Shown in pieces: positions 24,574 through 32,587 of a stretch of DNA of 64,000 bases. Location of the stretch: assembly GCF_000691525.1 (NCBI RefSeq), contig NZ_JMDW01000008.1:1-64000 (forward strand), written 5' to 3'. The position numbers and the translations under genes were made by a program. The number at the start of each line of letters is the position of its first letter. Position 1 is the stretch's first letter. The notes below the pieces were generated by a model, which saw only the letters and a list, made by a program, of their open reading frames with translations, did no database searches and was not told where the DNA came from. Origin of the DNA: Mycolicibacterium neoaurum ATCC 25795 (GTDB taxonomy: Bacteria; Actinomycetota; Actinomycetes; Mycobacteriales; Mycobacteriaceae).

Positions 24574-26137
24574 GAGTGGCCTCTTCGAGATCGAGGCCGC
24601 GCAGCACCTCGCGCAGAACCTCGTCATCGATATTGCCCGCGTCGCGTTCGGCGATGAACACCGCTCGTTCGGCGGCCAGCATCTCCAGCCGAAGGCTGCG
24701 GAACGCCGAGGCCGGGCTCTGCCCGATCTCCTCCTCGCTGCGCCCCAACCGCTCCCATGCCGCGTTGCGCCGGGCGGTGTTCCAGCGGCGCAACACATCG
24801 GCTGCGCTGTCCTGGATGGCGGTGCCGTCGGCGCGCTGCTGCTCAAGCAGTTCATCGAGCCGGTGGGCCGCCGCGCGGGCCGCCTTGTCCTGTGCTGCGG
24901 CCTGCGCCAACGCATCCGAACGCGCGTCATCGCCCTCGACACCGAACCGCCGGATCACCCACGGCAGCGTCAGACCGTGCAGCAACAACGTCCCCACCAC
25001 CACGACAAAGGTCAGGAACACCAGCTGATCCCGACCGGGGAAGGCGTCCCCCGCCAACGTCGTCATCGGCACACCGAAGGCGGCGGCCAGCGATACCACC
25101 CCGCGCATCCCGGCCCACGCCACCACGAACGTCTCTCCGACAGTTGGCCGAGGTGAACGCAGGTAGGCGAAGGCGTACACCCACACCAGACGGACGGCGA
25201 TCGTGGTGGCGAGCACGGCGAGCGCCGACATCGCGATCCTGGCCGGCGAGAATCCTGCGAGCTGGTCCACCACGCTCGGCAGCTGCAGCCCGATCAGCAG
25301 GAAGGCGAACGATTCGAGGATGAATTGCAGCGCCCGCCACACCGCATCGTCCTGCAACCGGGTGGCATACCCGGCGTGGGTGGTGGTGCGCCCACCGATC
25401 ATCACCGCTGCGGTGACGACGGCCAGCACGCCGGAGGTGTGCGCCTCCTCGGCCAGCAGGTAGACGACGAACGGCGCCAGCAGGCCGATGGCGCTTTCGA
25501 CGACGGGGTCGTCCAGGCGGGCACGCACGAACGTGATGGCCGAACCCCCGAGCGCCCCGACCACCACACCACCGGCCGCGGCCAGCACGAAGGTGCCCAG
25601 TCCGGCGGCCCACCCCGTCGACGCGCCCACCGCGGCCGCCAACGCGACCTTGTATGCCGTCAGCGCAGTCGCGTCGTTGAGCAGGCTCTCGCCGCCGATC
25701 AGCGTCATCACCCGGCGTGGCAGTCCCAGTCGACGGCCCACCGCGCTCGCCGACACCGCGTCCGGCGGGGCGACGATGGCGCCCAGCGTCAACGCCGCGG
25801 CGATGGTGAGTTCCGGGACCACGCGGAACGCCACCAATCCCACCGCCAGCGTGGTGACCAGCGGGAGTCCGACGGCCAGCGAGCCGATCGAGCCCGCGTT
25901 CCTGCGCATGTTGAGATAGCTGCTCTCCAGACCGGCCGACCACAGCAGCGGCGGCAGGATCACGAACAGCACCAGGTCGGGGTCCAGTTCGACACCGTCG
26001 AAACCGGGGATGTACGAGGCGGCCAAACCAACCACCACCAGCGCCAATGGCGCCGACACGTCGAGGCGGCGGCTCACCGCGGCCAACAACACGGCGGCTA
26101 CCGATACCGCCAGCAGTGTCACTCCCACCGCATCCAC
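24560..26137 (-). CDS. CPA1-family Na+/H+ antiporter
   Basis: A 525-residue protein with 12-13 helices followed by a hydrophilic tail from about residue 400 to the end that looks helical and charged (about 120 residues). CPA1 landmarks are FVILPPLLWSAGLE, GAIVAPPDAVSA with the ion-binding Asp, GGESLLNDATAL with the ND pair, and the later AWAGMRGVVSLAAA. It exchanges Na+ or other monovalent cations for protons. Start ATG 26137 lies 15 bp from the divergent UBP zinc-finger gene, leaving hardly any room for leaders; at least one transcript is probably leaderless. Confidence 0.92.
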   Translation of the reverse strand: MDAVGVTLLAVSVAAVLLAAVSRRLDVSAPLALVVVGLAASYIPGFDGVELDPDLVLFVILPPLLWSAGLESSYLNMRRNAGSIGSLAVGLPLVTTLAVGLVAFRVVPELTIAAALTLGAIVAPPDAVSASAVGRRLGLPRRVMTLIGGESLLNDATALTAYKVALAAAVGASTGWAAGLGTFVLAAAGGVVVGALGGSAITFVRARLDDPVVESAIGLLAPFVVYLLAEEAHTSGVLAVVTAAVMIGGRTTTHAGYATRLQDDAVWRALQFILESFAFLLIGLQLPSVVDQLAGFSPARIAMSALAVLATTIAVRLVWVYAFAYLRSPRPTVGETFVVAWAGMRGVVSLAAAFGVPMTTLAGDAFPGRDQLVFLTFVVVVGTLLLHGLTLPWVIRRFGVEGDDARSDALAQAAAQDKAARAAAHRLDELLEQQRADGTAIQDSAADVLRRWNTARRNAAWERLGRSEEEIGQSPASAFRSLRLEMLAAERAVFIAERDAGNIDDEVLREVLRGLDLEEATLNRR

Positions 26138-26152
26138 CTATCCTCGTTCACC

Positions 26153-26452
26153 ATGCTCAAGCGTTCACGACGGCAGTCACCGACTCCGCAGTGTGAGCAT
26201 CTCCGGGCGATACCCCACAGCGCAGAACCGGCCCCGGTTACTCCCGGCCGGTGTCAGGAATGCGCCGAGCACGGCGAGAACACCTGGGCCCACCTGCGGA
26301 TGTGCCTGTCCTGTGGTCACGTCGGATGCTGTGATTCCAGTCCGCACCAACATGCCACCGCGCATTTCCGCGAGACCGGCCACCCGGTGATGTGCAGCAT
26401 CGAACCGGGGGAGTCGTGGCGGTGGTGCTATGTCGACATCCGGCTCGGCTGA
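26153..26452 (+). CDS. UBP-type zinc-finger protein
   Basis: A 99-residue protein dominated by a zf-UBP fold. Cys/His ligands appear in the order CEHL, CQEC, MCLSCGHVGCCDSS, HQHATAHF, GHPVMC, with the ubiquitin-tail recognition-like end WRWCYVD. Bacteria lack ubiquitin, but this family is widespread in actinobacteria as a small zinc protein of unknown role. ATG 26153 is chosen; the frame is open far upstream (to 25325) only because it runs antisense to the antiporter gene. Confidence 0.85.
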   Translation: MLKRSRRQSPTPQCEHLRAIPHSAEPAPVTPGRCQECAEHGENTWAHLRMCLSCGHVGCCDSSPHQHATAHFRETGHPVMCSIEPGESWRWCYVDIRLG

Positions 26453-26476
26453 AAAATCTGGCAGGCTGGTCTGGCG

Positions 26477-27505
26477 ATGACAAGGCACGCCGAAAACGCT
26501 GACACCTACGCCGACCCACGGGCGCCCGTGGTGCTGCTGCGCGAACCCGGGGAGACCGGCCGCGAGCAGGCGCTGGCCTTCGAACGGCTGGGTGCCGTGG
26601 TCACCACGAACCCGGCCGACGACGCCGATTTCGTGGTCGCACCCGATCTCGATCTGGATCGCGAGGGTTTGCGCAGGCTGGCGGCCGACGAGCTGGGCCT
26701 GCCCACCGCGCCGTTCTGGTTCGCCGGAACGGCCGCGGAGTTGGCCGCGATCGCCGAGCACGCGGGCTACCCGCTGGCCGTCACGCCGGTATCCGATGAT
26801 GCGGACACCGGGCGGTCGGTCCTGCTGCGGACCGAGGATGTCGGTCCGGCCTGGGATCGTGCAGCGGCCGCGGGACACCAACGGGTGATGGCCGAGACCG
26901 TCGTCGAGGTCGACGACGAGGTCACGCTGTTGACCGTCCGCACCGCCAGCGCGGCAGGACCGGTCGTGCACTTCTGCGAACCGATCGGGCACCGAGTCGC
27001 AGGCGACGGCACCGTGTCGGCCTGGCAGCCGCACCGGTTGGCCCCTGCCGCGTTGGATGCCGCCAAGTCGATCGGCGCGCGCATCGTGAACTCGCTGGAC
27101 GGGCGCGGCGCCTACGCGGTGGAACTGTTGGTGCGCGGTGACGAGGTGTACTTCGCCGATGTGCGTCCTCGTCCCGTCGACGCCACCCTGCTGACCTTGC
27201 GCACGCATCGGTTGTCGGTGTTCGACCTGCATGCGCGCGCGGTGCTCGGACTTCCGGTCGACACCATCATGGTGTCCCCGGGAGCCGCCGTGGTGGGACG
27301 CGCAGGCGACGCCGTGTTCGACGCGACCGCGGACAAGGCCACGGCGCTGGCGGTGCTGGCGCAGGCCCACGAGGTGGCGGAAAGCGATGTCTGGCTTTTA
27401 GGTGACGGGCTCGGCGCGGCCTTCGCGACCGCTCAGGACGTCACCATCGCGCGTGACCGTGCGCAACGCACCGCGGTGTCGCTGCGTAGACTCTGGCAGT
27501 CGTGA
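26477..27505 (+). CDS. PurT/PurK-like ATP-grasp protein, degenerate and shortened
   Basis: This 342-residue protein is colinear with formate-dependent GAR transformylase PurT (LDREGLRRLAADELGLPTAP, EVTLLTVRT, FCEPIGHR, AVELLVRGDEVYFADVRPRP), but it is damaged in two ways. After the GETGREQAL nucleotide-turn it jumps to the middle domain, missing roughly 50-60 residues of the N-terminal GAR-binding part. The two ATP-binding lysines of the VVKPVxxxxGKG segment are replaced by Thr103 and Thr111 (AVTPV, DTG), and a metal-binding Glu (SEVSPRP) is Asp. It is unlikely to be a working PurT. The frame is intact and is translationally coupled to the next gene. The genome position beside rhodanese and metZ matches purT of M. 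tuberculosis. Confidence 0.8.
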   Translation: MTRHAENADTYADPRAPVVLLREPGETGREQALAFERLGAVVTTNPADDADFVVAPDLDLDREGLRRLAADELGLPTAPFWFAGTAAELAAIAEHAGYPLAVTPVSDDADTGRSVLLRTEDVGPAWDRAAAAGHQRVMAETVVEVDDEVTLLTVRTASAAGPVVHFCEPIGHRVAGDGTVSAWQPHRLAPAALDAAKSIGARIVNSLDGRGAYAVELLVRGDEVYFADVRPRPVDATLLTLRTHRLSVFDLHARAVLGLPVDTIMVSPGAAVVGRAGDAVFDATADKATALAVLAQAHEVAESDVWLLGDGLGAAFATAQDVTIARDRAQRTAVSLRRLWQS

Positions 27506-27945
27506 GCGGCGACGAAGCAGACCGGGACAGGCCGACGGCGACGCCGTTCCTGCTGGCCCTCGTCATCATCGTGGTTGTGATCACCGCGATTCTTGTCATC
27601 AATCGCGGCGAGGGCGACGGTGATCCCCAGCAGATCGGGCGGGCGGTGGTCGCCCAGAACGACGCCCTGCAGCGGCAGGACTATGAGGCGTTCAAGGCCA
27701 ACACGTGTGCGGCCAAGCACGGCACCGAAAAAGAGGTTCTTGACCGGCAGCGGGATTCGGTGGCCAAGCACGGCGATCGCTATGTCGACGGAGCGGGAAA
27801 CATCGCCGTCGTCGGCGATACCGCCACCGCCACCGTCAAGTACCACTTCGGCACTGCCGACGAAACGGACACCCAGGTCAGCGCCGACATGATGTTCACG
27901 CGCGAGGACGGTCAGTGGAAGGTTTGTTCGCAGGGTCCGGCCTAG
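27502..27945 (+). CDS. Small membrane-anchored protein with NTF2-like extracytoplasmic domain
   Basis: A 147-residue protein with one N-terminal transmembrane helix (about 16-36, LLALVIIVVVITAILVI) and an outside domain of about 110 residues ending in the pattern DGQWKVCSQ. The helical start IGRAVVAQNDALQRQDYEAFKANTC and the final FTREDGQWKVC strand are typical of the NTF2-like DUF4878 type found in mycobacterial envelope proteins. The two cysteines could form a disulfide. GTG 27502 overlaps the PurT-like stop as GTGA. Function unknown. Confidence 0.78.
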   Translation: MSGDEADRDRPTATPFLLALVIIVVVITAILVINRGEGDGDPQQIGRAVVAQNDALQRQDYEAFKANTCAAKHGTEKEVLDRQRDSVAKHGDRYVDGAGNIAVVGDTATATVKYHFGTADETDTQVSADMMFTREDGQWKVCSQGPA

Positions 27946-27961
27946 CCGTTACGGTAGTGCT

Positions 27962-28393
27962 GTGTCCACATCCGATAGTCCGGGTTACGCCGGTGACATC
28001 ACGCCCGAGCAGGCATGGGAGCTGCTGTCCGACAATCCCGAAGCCGTCCTGGTCGACTGTCGCACCGAGGCGGAGTGGCGGTTCGTCGGTGTTCCCGATC
28101 TCGCCCCGCTGCGGCGCGAGGCGGTGTTCGTGGAGTGGAACAGGGCCGACGGCACGCACAACGACGCCTTCATCGACGACCTCGGTAGGTCGGGTATCGC
28201 CCCTGGGACGCGTCCGGTGGTGTTCCTGTGCCGCTCGGGTAACCGATCCATCGGCTCGGCGCAGGCCGCGACGGCCGCCGGTATCGGCCCGTCCTACAAC
28301 GTGCTCGACGGGTTCGAGGGCAACCTCGACGAGAACGGTCATCGCGGCGGCACCGGTTGGAAAGCCGTCGGACTTCCCTGGAAGCAGAGCTGA
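27962..28393 (+). CDS. Rhodanese-like sulfurtransferase
   Basis: A 143-residue single-domain rhodanese. The active-site loop is LCRSGNRS with the sulfur-carrying cysteine, and the N-terminal landmark is VLVDCRTEAEWRFVG. It may pass sulfane sulfur in connection with the MetZ reaction encoded downstream. Start GTG 27962, 16 bp after the previous gene. The Rv0390-metZ pairing of M. tuberculosis has the same arrangement. A protein-specific sulfur acceptor cannot be inferred. Confidence 0.9.
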   Translation: MSTSDSPGYAGDITPEQAWELLSDNPEAVLVDCRTEAEWRFVGVPDLAPLRREAVFVEWNRADGTHNDAFIDDLGRSGIAPGTRPVVFLCRSGNRSIGSAQAATAAGIGPSYNVLDGFEGNLDENGHRGGTGWKAVGLPWKQS

Positions 28394-28401
28394 GAGCAGC
28401 C

Positions 28402-29610
28402 ATGAGTGATGTTCCCTCCGTGCGGATTCCCGCACCGCTGCCCGACGGGGTCAGCCAGGCCACCATCGGCGTGCGCGGCGGACTGCTGCGCTCGGGTTTC
28501 GAGGAGACCGCCGAGGCCCTGTACCTGACCTCGGGTTACGTATACGAGTCCGCCGCCGATGCCGAGCGCGCGTTCACCGGGGAGATCGACCGGTACGTCT
28601 ACTCGCGCTATGGCAACCCGACCATCTCGATGTTCGAGGAGCGGTTACGTCTCATCGAGGGCGCGCCGGCGGCGTTCGCCACCGCCACCGGTATGGCGGC
28701 GGTGTTCACCGCCCTGGGTGCACTGTTGGGCGCAGGTGACCGACTGGTCGCCGCGCGCAGCCTGTTCGGCTCGTGTTTCGTGGTGTGCAACGAGATCCTG
28801 CCACGTTGGGGGGTGGAGACCGTCTTCGTCGACGGTGACGACCTGTCCCAATGGGAGGAAGCGCTCAGCGTGCCGACCCAGGCGGTGTTCTTCGAGACCC
28901 CGTCGAATCCGATGCAGTCGCTGGTCGATATCGCCGCGGTCGCCGAGCTGGCGCACGCGGCGGGTGCAAAGGTGGTGCTGGACAACGTATTCGCCACCCC
29001 GTTGTTGCAGCAGGGGATCCCGTTGGGTGCCGACGTCGTGGTGTACTCGGGTACCAAGCACATCGACGGTCAGGGCCGCGTCCTCGGCGGAGCCATCCTG
29101 GGCGACAAGGAATACATCGACGGCCCGGTGCAGAAGCTGATGCGCCACACCGGCCCGGCGATCAGCGCCTTCAACGCCTGGACGCTGCTCAAAGGCCTCG
29201 AAACGCTGGCGGTCCGGGTCGACTACGCGAACCGCTCCGCGCAGCGCGTTGCCGAATTTCTGGAACAGCAGTCCGGCGTGAATTGGGTGAAATATCCGTT
29301 CCTGCAGTCACATCCGCAGTACGAGCTGGCGCAGCGCCAGATGCGCGGCGGCGGAACGGTGGTCACCTTCGAGGTGGACGGTGGCAAGGACGCGGCCTTC
29401 AAGCTGCTGGACAAGCTGCGCGTCATCGATATCTCCAACAACCTCGGCGATGCGAAATCGTTGATCACGCACCCGGCCACCACCACCCACCGGGCGATGG
29501 GACCGGAGGGGCGGGCGGCGATAGGCCTGGGCGACGGCGTGGTGCGCATCTCGGTGGGCCTAGAGGGCACCGAGGATCTGCTCGCCGATCTGGACCAGGC
29601 GCTGAGCTGA
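28402..29610 (+). CDS. metZ: O-succinylhomoserine sulfhydrylase
   Basis: A 402-residue Cys/Met-metabolism PLP enzyme making homocysteine from O-succinylhomoserine and sulfide. The PLP lysine is in YSGTKHIDGQGR; other landmarks are YVYSRYGNPTISMFEERL, FFETPSNPMQSLVDI and the C-terminal ISNNLGDAKSLITHPATTTHRAM. The MetZ-like GQGRVLGG and SGPA-type phrases fit this branch better than cystathionine synthase. ATG 28402 is preceded by a weak purine site (GAGAGCAGCC); the longer frame to 28357 is rejected. It follows the rhodanese by 8 bp, as in other mycobacteria. Confidence 0.93.
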   Translation: MSDVPSVRIPAPLPDGVSQATIGVRGGLLRSGFEETAEALYLTSGYVYESAADAERAFTGEIDRYVYSRYGNPTISMFEERLRLIEGAPAAFATATGMAAVFTALGALLGAGDRLVAARSLFGSCFVVCNEILPRWGVETVFVDGDDLSQWEEALSVPTQAVFFETPSNPMQSLVDIAAVAELAHAAGAKVVLDNVFATPLLQQGIPLGADVVVYSGTKHIDGQGRVLGGAILGDKEYIDGPVQKLMRHTGPAISAFNAWTLLKGLETLAVRVDYANRSAQRVAEFLEQQSGVNWVKYPFLQSHPQYELAQRQMRGGGTVVTFEVDGGKDAAFKLLDKLRVIDISNNLGDAKSLITHPATTTHRAMGPEGRAAIGLGDGVVRISVGLEGTEDLLADLDQALS

Positions 29611-29613
29611 GCC

Positions 29614-30018
29614 GTGTCGAAGTCCTCGGATGCGAAGAAGGCGCGTCGCAAGAAGCGCAAGACGGCCGGTGACGCGCGCTGGGTCCCCGACGCGGTGATC
29701 GACCAGTTGTCGGCCATCCAGGACGCGGTGGTCGCCGACCTGGCCGAGTTCGACGAGCGGATCACCGAGCGCGGCTGGACCTTCGACGAGGAGGAATCCG
29801 ATGACGACTACGCGATCTGGTTCTACGAGCCGTCCGGCGCGCAGGTGGACGACGGTATCCCGGTCACCTCGCTGTGGCTGGACGCGGCCGAGGACGGCGC
29901 CCTGGTGCACGTGACATTCGTCGGCACCACCGAGAAACACACCTTCACCCATGAGGAACTGTCCGCGCGGCTCGACGCCATCGAGTCCTACCGCAACGGT
30001 GACCCGACACCGGAGTGA
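29614..30018 (+). CDS. Conserved hypothetical protein with basic N-terminus
   Basis: A 134-residue protein with a lysine/arginine-rich N-terminal tail (SDAKKARRKKRKTAG) and an acidic, folded remainder (WTFDEEESDDDYAIWFYEPSGA, LWLDAAEDGALVHVTFVG). It starts with GTG at 29614, three bases after the metZ stop, and overlaps the LysR gene by 4 bp. I do not recognise a family. The tail could bind nucleic acid; nothing else supports a function. The frame and codon use look like those of neighbouring genes. Confidence 0.68.
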   Translation: MSKSSDAKKARRKKRKTAGDARWVPDAVIDQLSAIQDAVVADLAEFDERITERGWTFDEEESDDDYAIWFYEPSGAQVDDGIPVTSLWLDAAEDGALVHVTFVGTTEKHTFTHEELSARLDAIESYRNGDPTPE

Positions 30019-30932
30019 GTGACGTCACGCTGCGGCAGCTCCGCTACTTCGCCGTGCTGGGTGAAGAGCTGAACTACCGCCGCGCCGCGGAACGGCTGTT
30101 CATCACCCAGCCCGCGCTGTCCACCGCGATCAAGCAGCTCGAGCACCAGTTCGGTGTGGTGCTCTTCCACCGCAACACCCGTGAGGTCGCGCTGACCGAC
30201 CTGGGTGCGGCGTGGCTGCCGCAGGTGCACCAGGCGTTGTCGGGGGTGGAGGCCGTTGTCGACAACCTGCTCCTGCTCTCGGGCACCCGGCGCGGGGTGC
30301 TGCGCGTCGGCTATCTGATCGGCACCGGCGCCGATCTGCTGTTCCGCCTGGTCCGCCACTTCGAGTCCGCCTACCCCGAGGTCACCGTCGAACCGATCGA
30401 GTTCGATTTCGCCGATCCGACGGCGGGCCTCGCCGACGGCAGCACCGAGGTCGCGATCATCCGCCCGCCGGTCGACCTGCCCGAGCACCGCATGCTCATC
30501 CTGGATTCCGAGTCGTGGGTGGCCTGCTTGCCGCGTGATCACCGGCTCGCCGACCGCACCGAGGTGGGTATCGCCGAGCTGCTCGACGATCCCATCGTGT
30601 GCGCCCCGCTCACGGCCGGCACGTGGCGGGACTACTGGCTGGCGATGGACGTCCGGGGCAACCGGCCACCGACCATCGCCGCCGTCGCCGCGACCTACGA
30701 GGCCGAGACGACGGCGATCGCGCGGGGACTCGGGATCAGCTTCACCACCTCCTCGGTCGCGCGCTTCTACGACCGGCCGGGGATCGTCTACGTGCCGATC
30801 TCCGACCGTCCGCTCAGTCATACCGCCCTGGCATGGAACCCCGCGGATCTCACGCCGCAGGCAGATGCCCTGGTGAGGCTGGTGCAGGCGCGCTGGGGAG
30901 TCGGCGGCGCCGACGATTCTGTCCAGGACTGA
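30015..30932 (+). CDS. LysR-family transcriptional regulator
   Basis: A 305-residue LTTR. The winged helix covers residues 1-62 (LRQLRYFAVLGEELNYRRAAERLFITQPALSTAIKQLE) and the co-inducer domain covers 90-295. GTG 30015 overlaps the preceding stop. The gene is followed, in the same direction, by a permease and an (R)-amine transaminase, with a perfect 14-bp palindrome only 7 bp after its stop codon that could be its binding site. LTTRs usually sit divergently from their targets, so this same-strand arrangement is atypical. Confidence 0.92.
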   Translation: MSDVTLRQLRYFAVLGEELNYRRAAERLFITQPALSTAIKQLEHQFGVVLFHRNTREVALTDLGAAWLPQVHQALSGVEAVVDNLLLLSGTRRGVLRVGYLIGTGADLLFRLVRHFESAYPEVTVEPIEFDFADPTAGLADGSTEVAIIRPPVDLPEHRMLILDSESWVACLPRDHRLADRTEVGIAELLDDPIVCAPLTAGTWRDYWLAMDVRGNRPPTIAAVAATYEAETTAIARGLGISFTTSSVARFYDRPGIVYVPISDRPLSHTALAWNPADLTPQADALVRLVQARWGVGGADDSVQD

Positions 30933-30938
30933 TAAACC

Positions 30939-30952
30939 CTGCTTATAAGCAG
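30939..30952. promoter_or_regulatory. Perfect 14-bp palindrome, candidate LysR binding site
   Basis: CTGCTTATAAGCAG is fully self-complementary and contains a TGCTTATAAGCA core of the LTTR T-N10/11-A type. It lies at the start of the 106-bp gap upstream of the permease gene. There is no loop and no T-run, so it is not a terminator. Confidence 0.5.
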
Positions 30953-31038
30953 ATCAAAACAACAAACTTCCGATGTCCGTCGGATGACGGTTGTCTGTCC
31001 TGGAGGAGTTCGTCCCCACGTCCTGACCTGGAGTGACC

Positions 31039-32571
31039 ATGACCGACGCAATAGCTCCACCGACTCATTCAGATAAACCTGCCGCCCACAACTCCGGCAA
31101 CACTGTCGCCGCGCCCGGCTCCGAAGACGCCAAGCTGGCCGAACTCGGCTACACCCAGAAGCTCGATCGCTCGGTCGGCACCCTGGCCTCCTTTGCCATC
31201 GGCTTCGCGACCATCAGTGCCACCACTGCGGTGTTCACCGGGTTCGGTGCGGGCTACTTCACCGCAGGCGCGCCGTTCGTGTGGACGCTGCTGCTGGCCG
31301 GTGCGGTGTTCGCGCTGTGGACGTTCATCGCCGCCGATCTGACCGCCAAGCTGCCGCTTGCCGGCTACTCCTATCAGTGGATCAGCCGGATCAACGGGCC
31401 CAATCTGGCCTGGTTCACCGGCTTCATCGCCCTGATGGGCTGGGTGTGCGGGATGACCGGTGTCGGGTTCATCCTGTCCGGCTATCTCGGCGGACTGCTG
31501 GGCTGGAGCATGACGCAGACCACCCAGATCCTGCTGGCCATCGCCGTGGTGTTCCTCTGCGTGCTGATCAACATCTACGGCGTCCGGTTCGCCACCATGG
31601 TCAACAACATCGGCGTCAGTCTCGAACTCGTCATCACCGTCGGCGCCACCGCGCTGATCGCCGGCATCGCCTTCTCCGCCCCCGAGAACCACCAGCCCAT
31701 CTCCACCCTGTTCACCGGCGGCGAATCCGGCGACAAGGACTCCTACATGTTGGCCTGGTTGGCCGCCGCGCTCGGCCCGTTCTTCGGTCTGATCGGCGTC
31801 GAGTCCGGCGCCGATGTGGCCGAGGAGACCAAGAATGCGCGCCGGGTGGTCCCCAAGACGATGTTCTATGCCTTGATCACCTCGATCGTCATCGAGTTCC
31901 TGATGTACGTCGTGTACGTGCTGGCCATCAAGGATCCCGCTGCGGTGGAGGCGAATTCGGCCGCACCGATCGAGGAGATCATCACCCAGCAGGCCGGACC
32001 CGTCGTCACCAAGATCGTCGTCGCCATCGCGCTGACCAACATCCTGGCCTGCCTGCTCGCCAACATCCTGGTGGCCACCCGGCTGACCTACTCGATGGCC
32101 CGGGACAACATGCTGCCGTTCTCGCACGTCTGGCGCCACGTGTCGCCGAAGAGCAAGGCACCCACCTACGCAGTCCTCGGATTGGGTTTCCTGTCAACGG
32201 TTTTGCTGCTATCGGCGCTGGTCAACGAGAAGGCCTTCAACTACATCATCGGTATCGCCTCGCTGCTGTTCTTCTTCGTCTATATCCTGCAGACCATCGG
32301 CCTGCTCGTCGGCTACAAGCGGGGCACGATTCCCGCACCCGAGCCGGGCACCTTCGATCTGGGCCGGTTCCGCCTTCCCCTCTATGTCACCGCGCTGGTG
32401 GTGTTCCTCGGTGTCGCCGTCGCGCTGCTCTTCTTGCCCCAGTTCACCACCAACAAGTGGGTCTTCCTTGGCATCGTCGTGATCGCCGCCATCTGGTGGG
32501 CCACCGGTCTGAAGTCACGGCTGAGCCGTGGCGATGCCGGTGCCGATTACGCCAAGACCCACAACCTCTAG
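31039..32571 (+). CDS. APC-family amino acid/amine permease
   Basis: An APC superfamily carrier of about 510 residues with 12 predicted helices. The first helix pair contains FAIGFATISATTAVFTGFGAG, and the consensus substrate region GYSYQWISRINGPNLAW follows helix 2. A segment GVESGADVAEETKNARRVVP in the middle loop is typical of amino acid/choline transporters. ATG 31039 has GGAG about eight bases upstream; GTG 31033 is possible. It is coupled by position to the transaminase gene 16 bp downstream and presumably imports its amine substrate. Confidence 0.9.
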   Translation: MTDAIAPPTHSDKPAAHNSGNTVAAPGSEDAKLAELGYTQKLDRSVGTLASFAIGFATISATTAVFTGFGAGYFTAGAPFVWTLLLAGAVFALWTFIAADLTAKLPLAGYSYQWISRINGPNLAWFTGFIALMGWVCGMTGVGFILSGYLGGLLGWSMTQTTQILLAIAVVFLCVLINIYGVRFATMVNNIGVSLELVITVGATALIAGIAFSAPENHQPISTLFTGGESGDKDSYMLAWLAAALGPFFGLIGVESGADVAEETKNARRVVPKTMFYALITSIVIEFLMYVVYVLAIKDPAAVEANSAAPIEEIITQQAGPVVTKIVVAIALTNILACLLANILVATRLTYSMARDNMLPFSHVWRHVSPKSKAPTYAVLGLGFLSTVLLLSALVNEKAFNYIIGIASLLFFFVYILQTIGLLVGYKRGTIPAPEPGTFDLGRFRLPLYVTALVVFLGVAVALLFLPQFTTNKWVFLGIVVIAAIWWATGLKSRLSRGDAGADYAKTHNL

Positions 32572-32587
32572 AAAGGACCGCATCATC

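Noticed and set aside
26177..27370. A 397-codon antisense frame opposite the PurT-like gene
   Set aside because: No domain, biased composition, lies within coding DNA of the plus strand.
30939..30952. Palindrome considered as a terminator of the LysR gene
   Set aside because: It has no loop and no T-run, so it does not form a hairpin terminator; a binding site is more likely.
31069..32139. A 356-codon antisense frame opposite the APC permease
   Set aside because: The product is an Asp/Gly/Gln-rich complement of a membrane protein and carries no recognisable motif.
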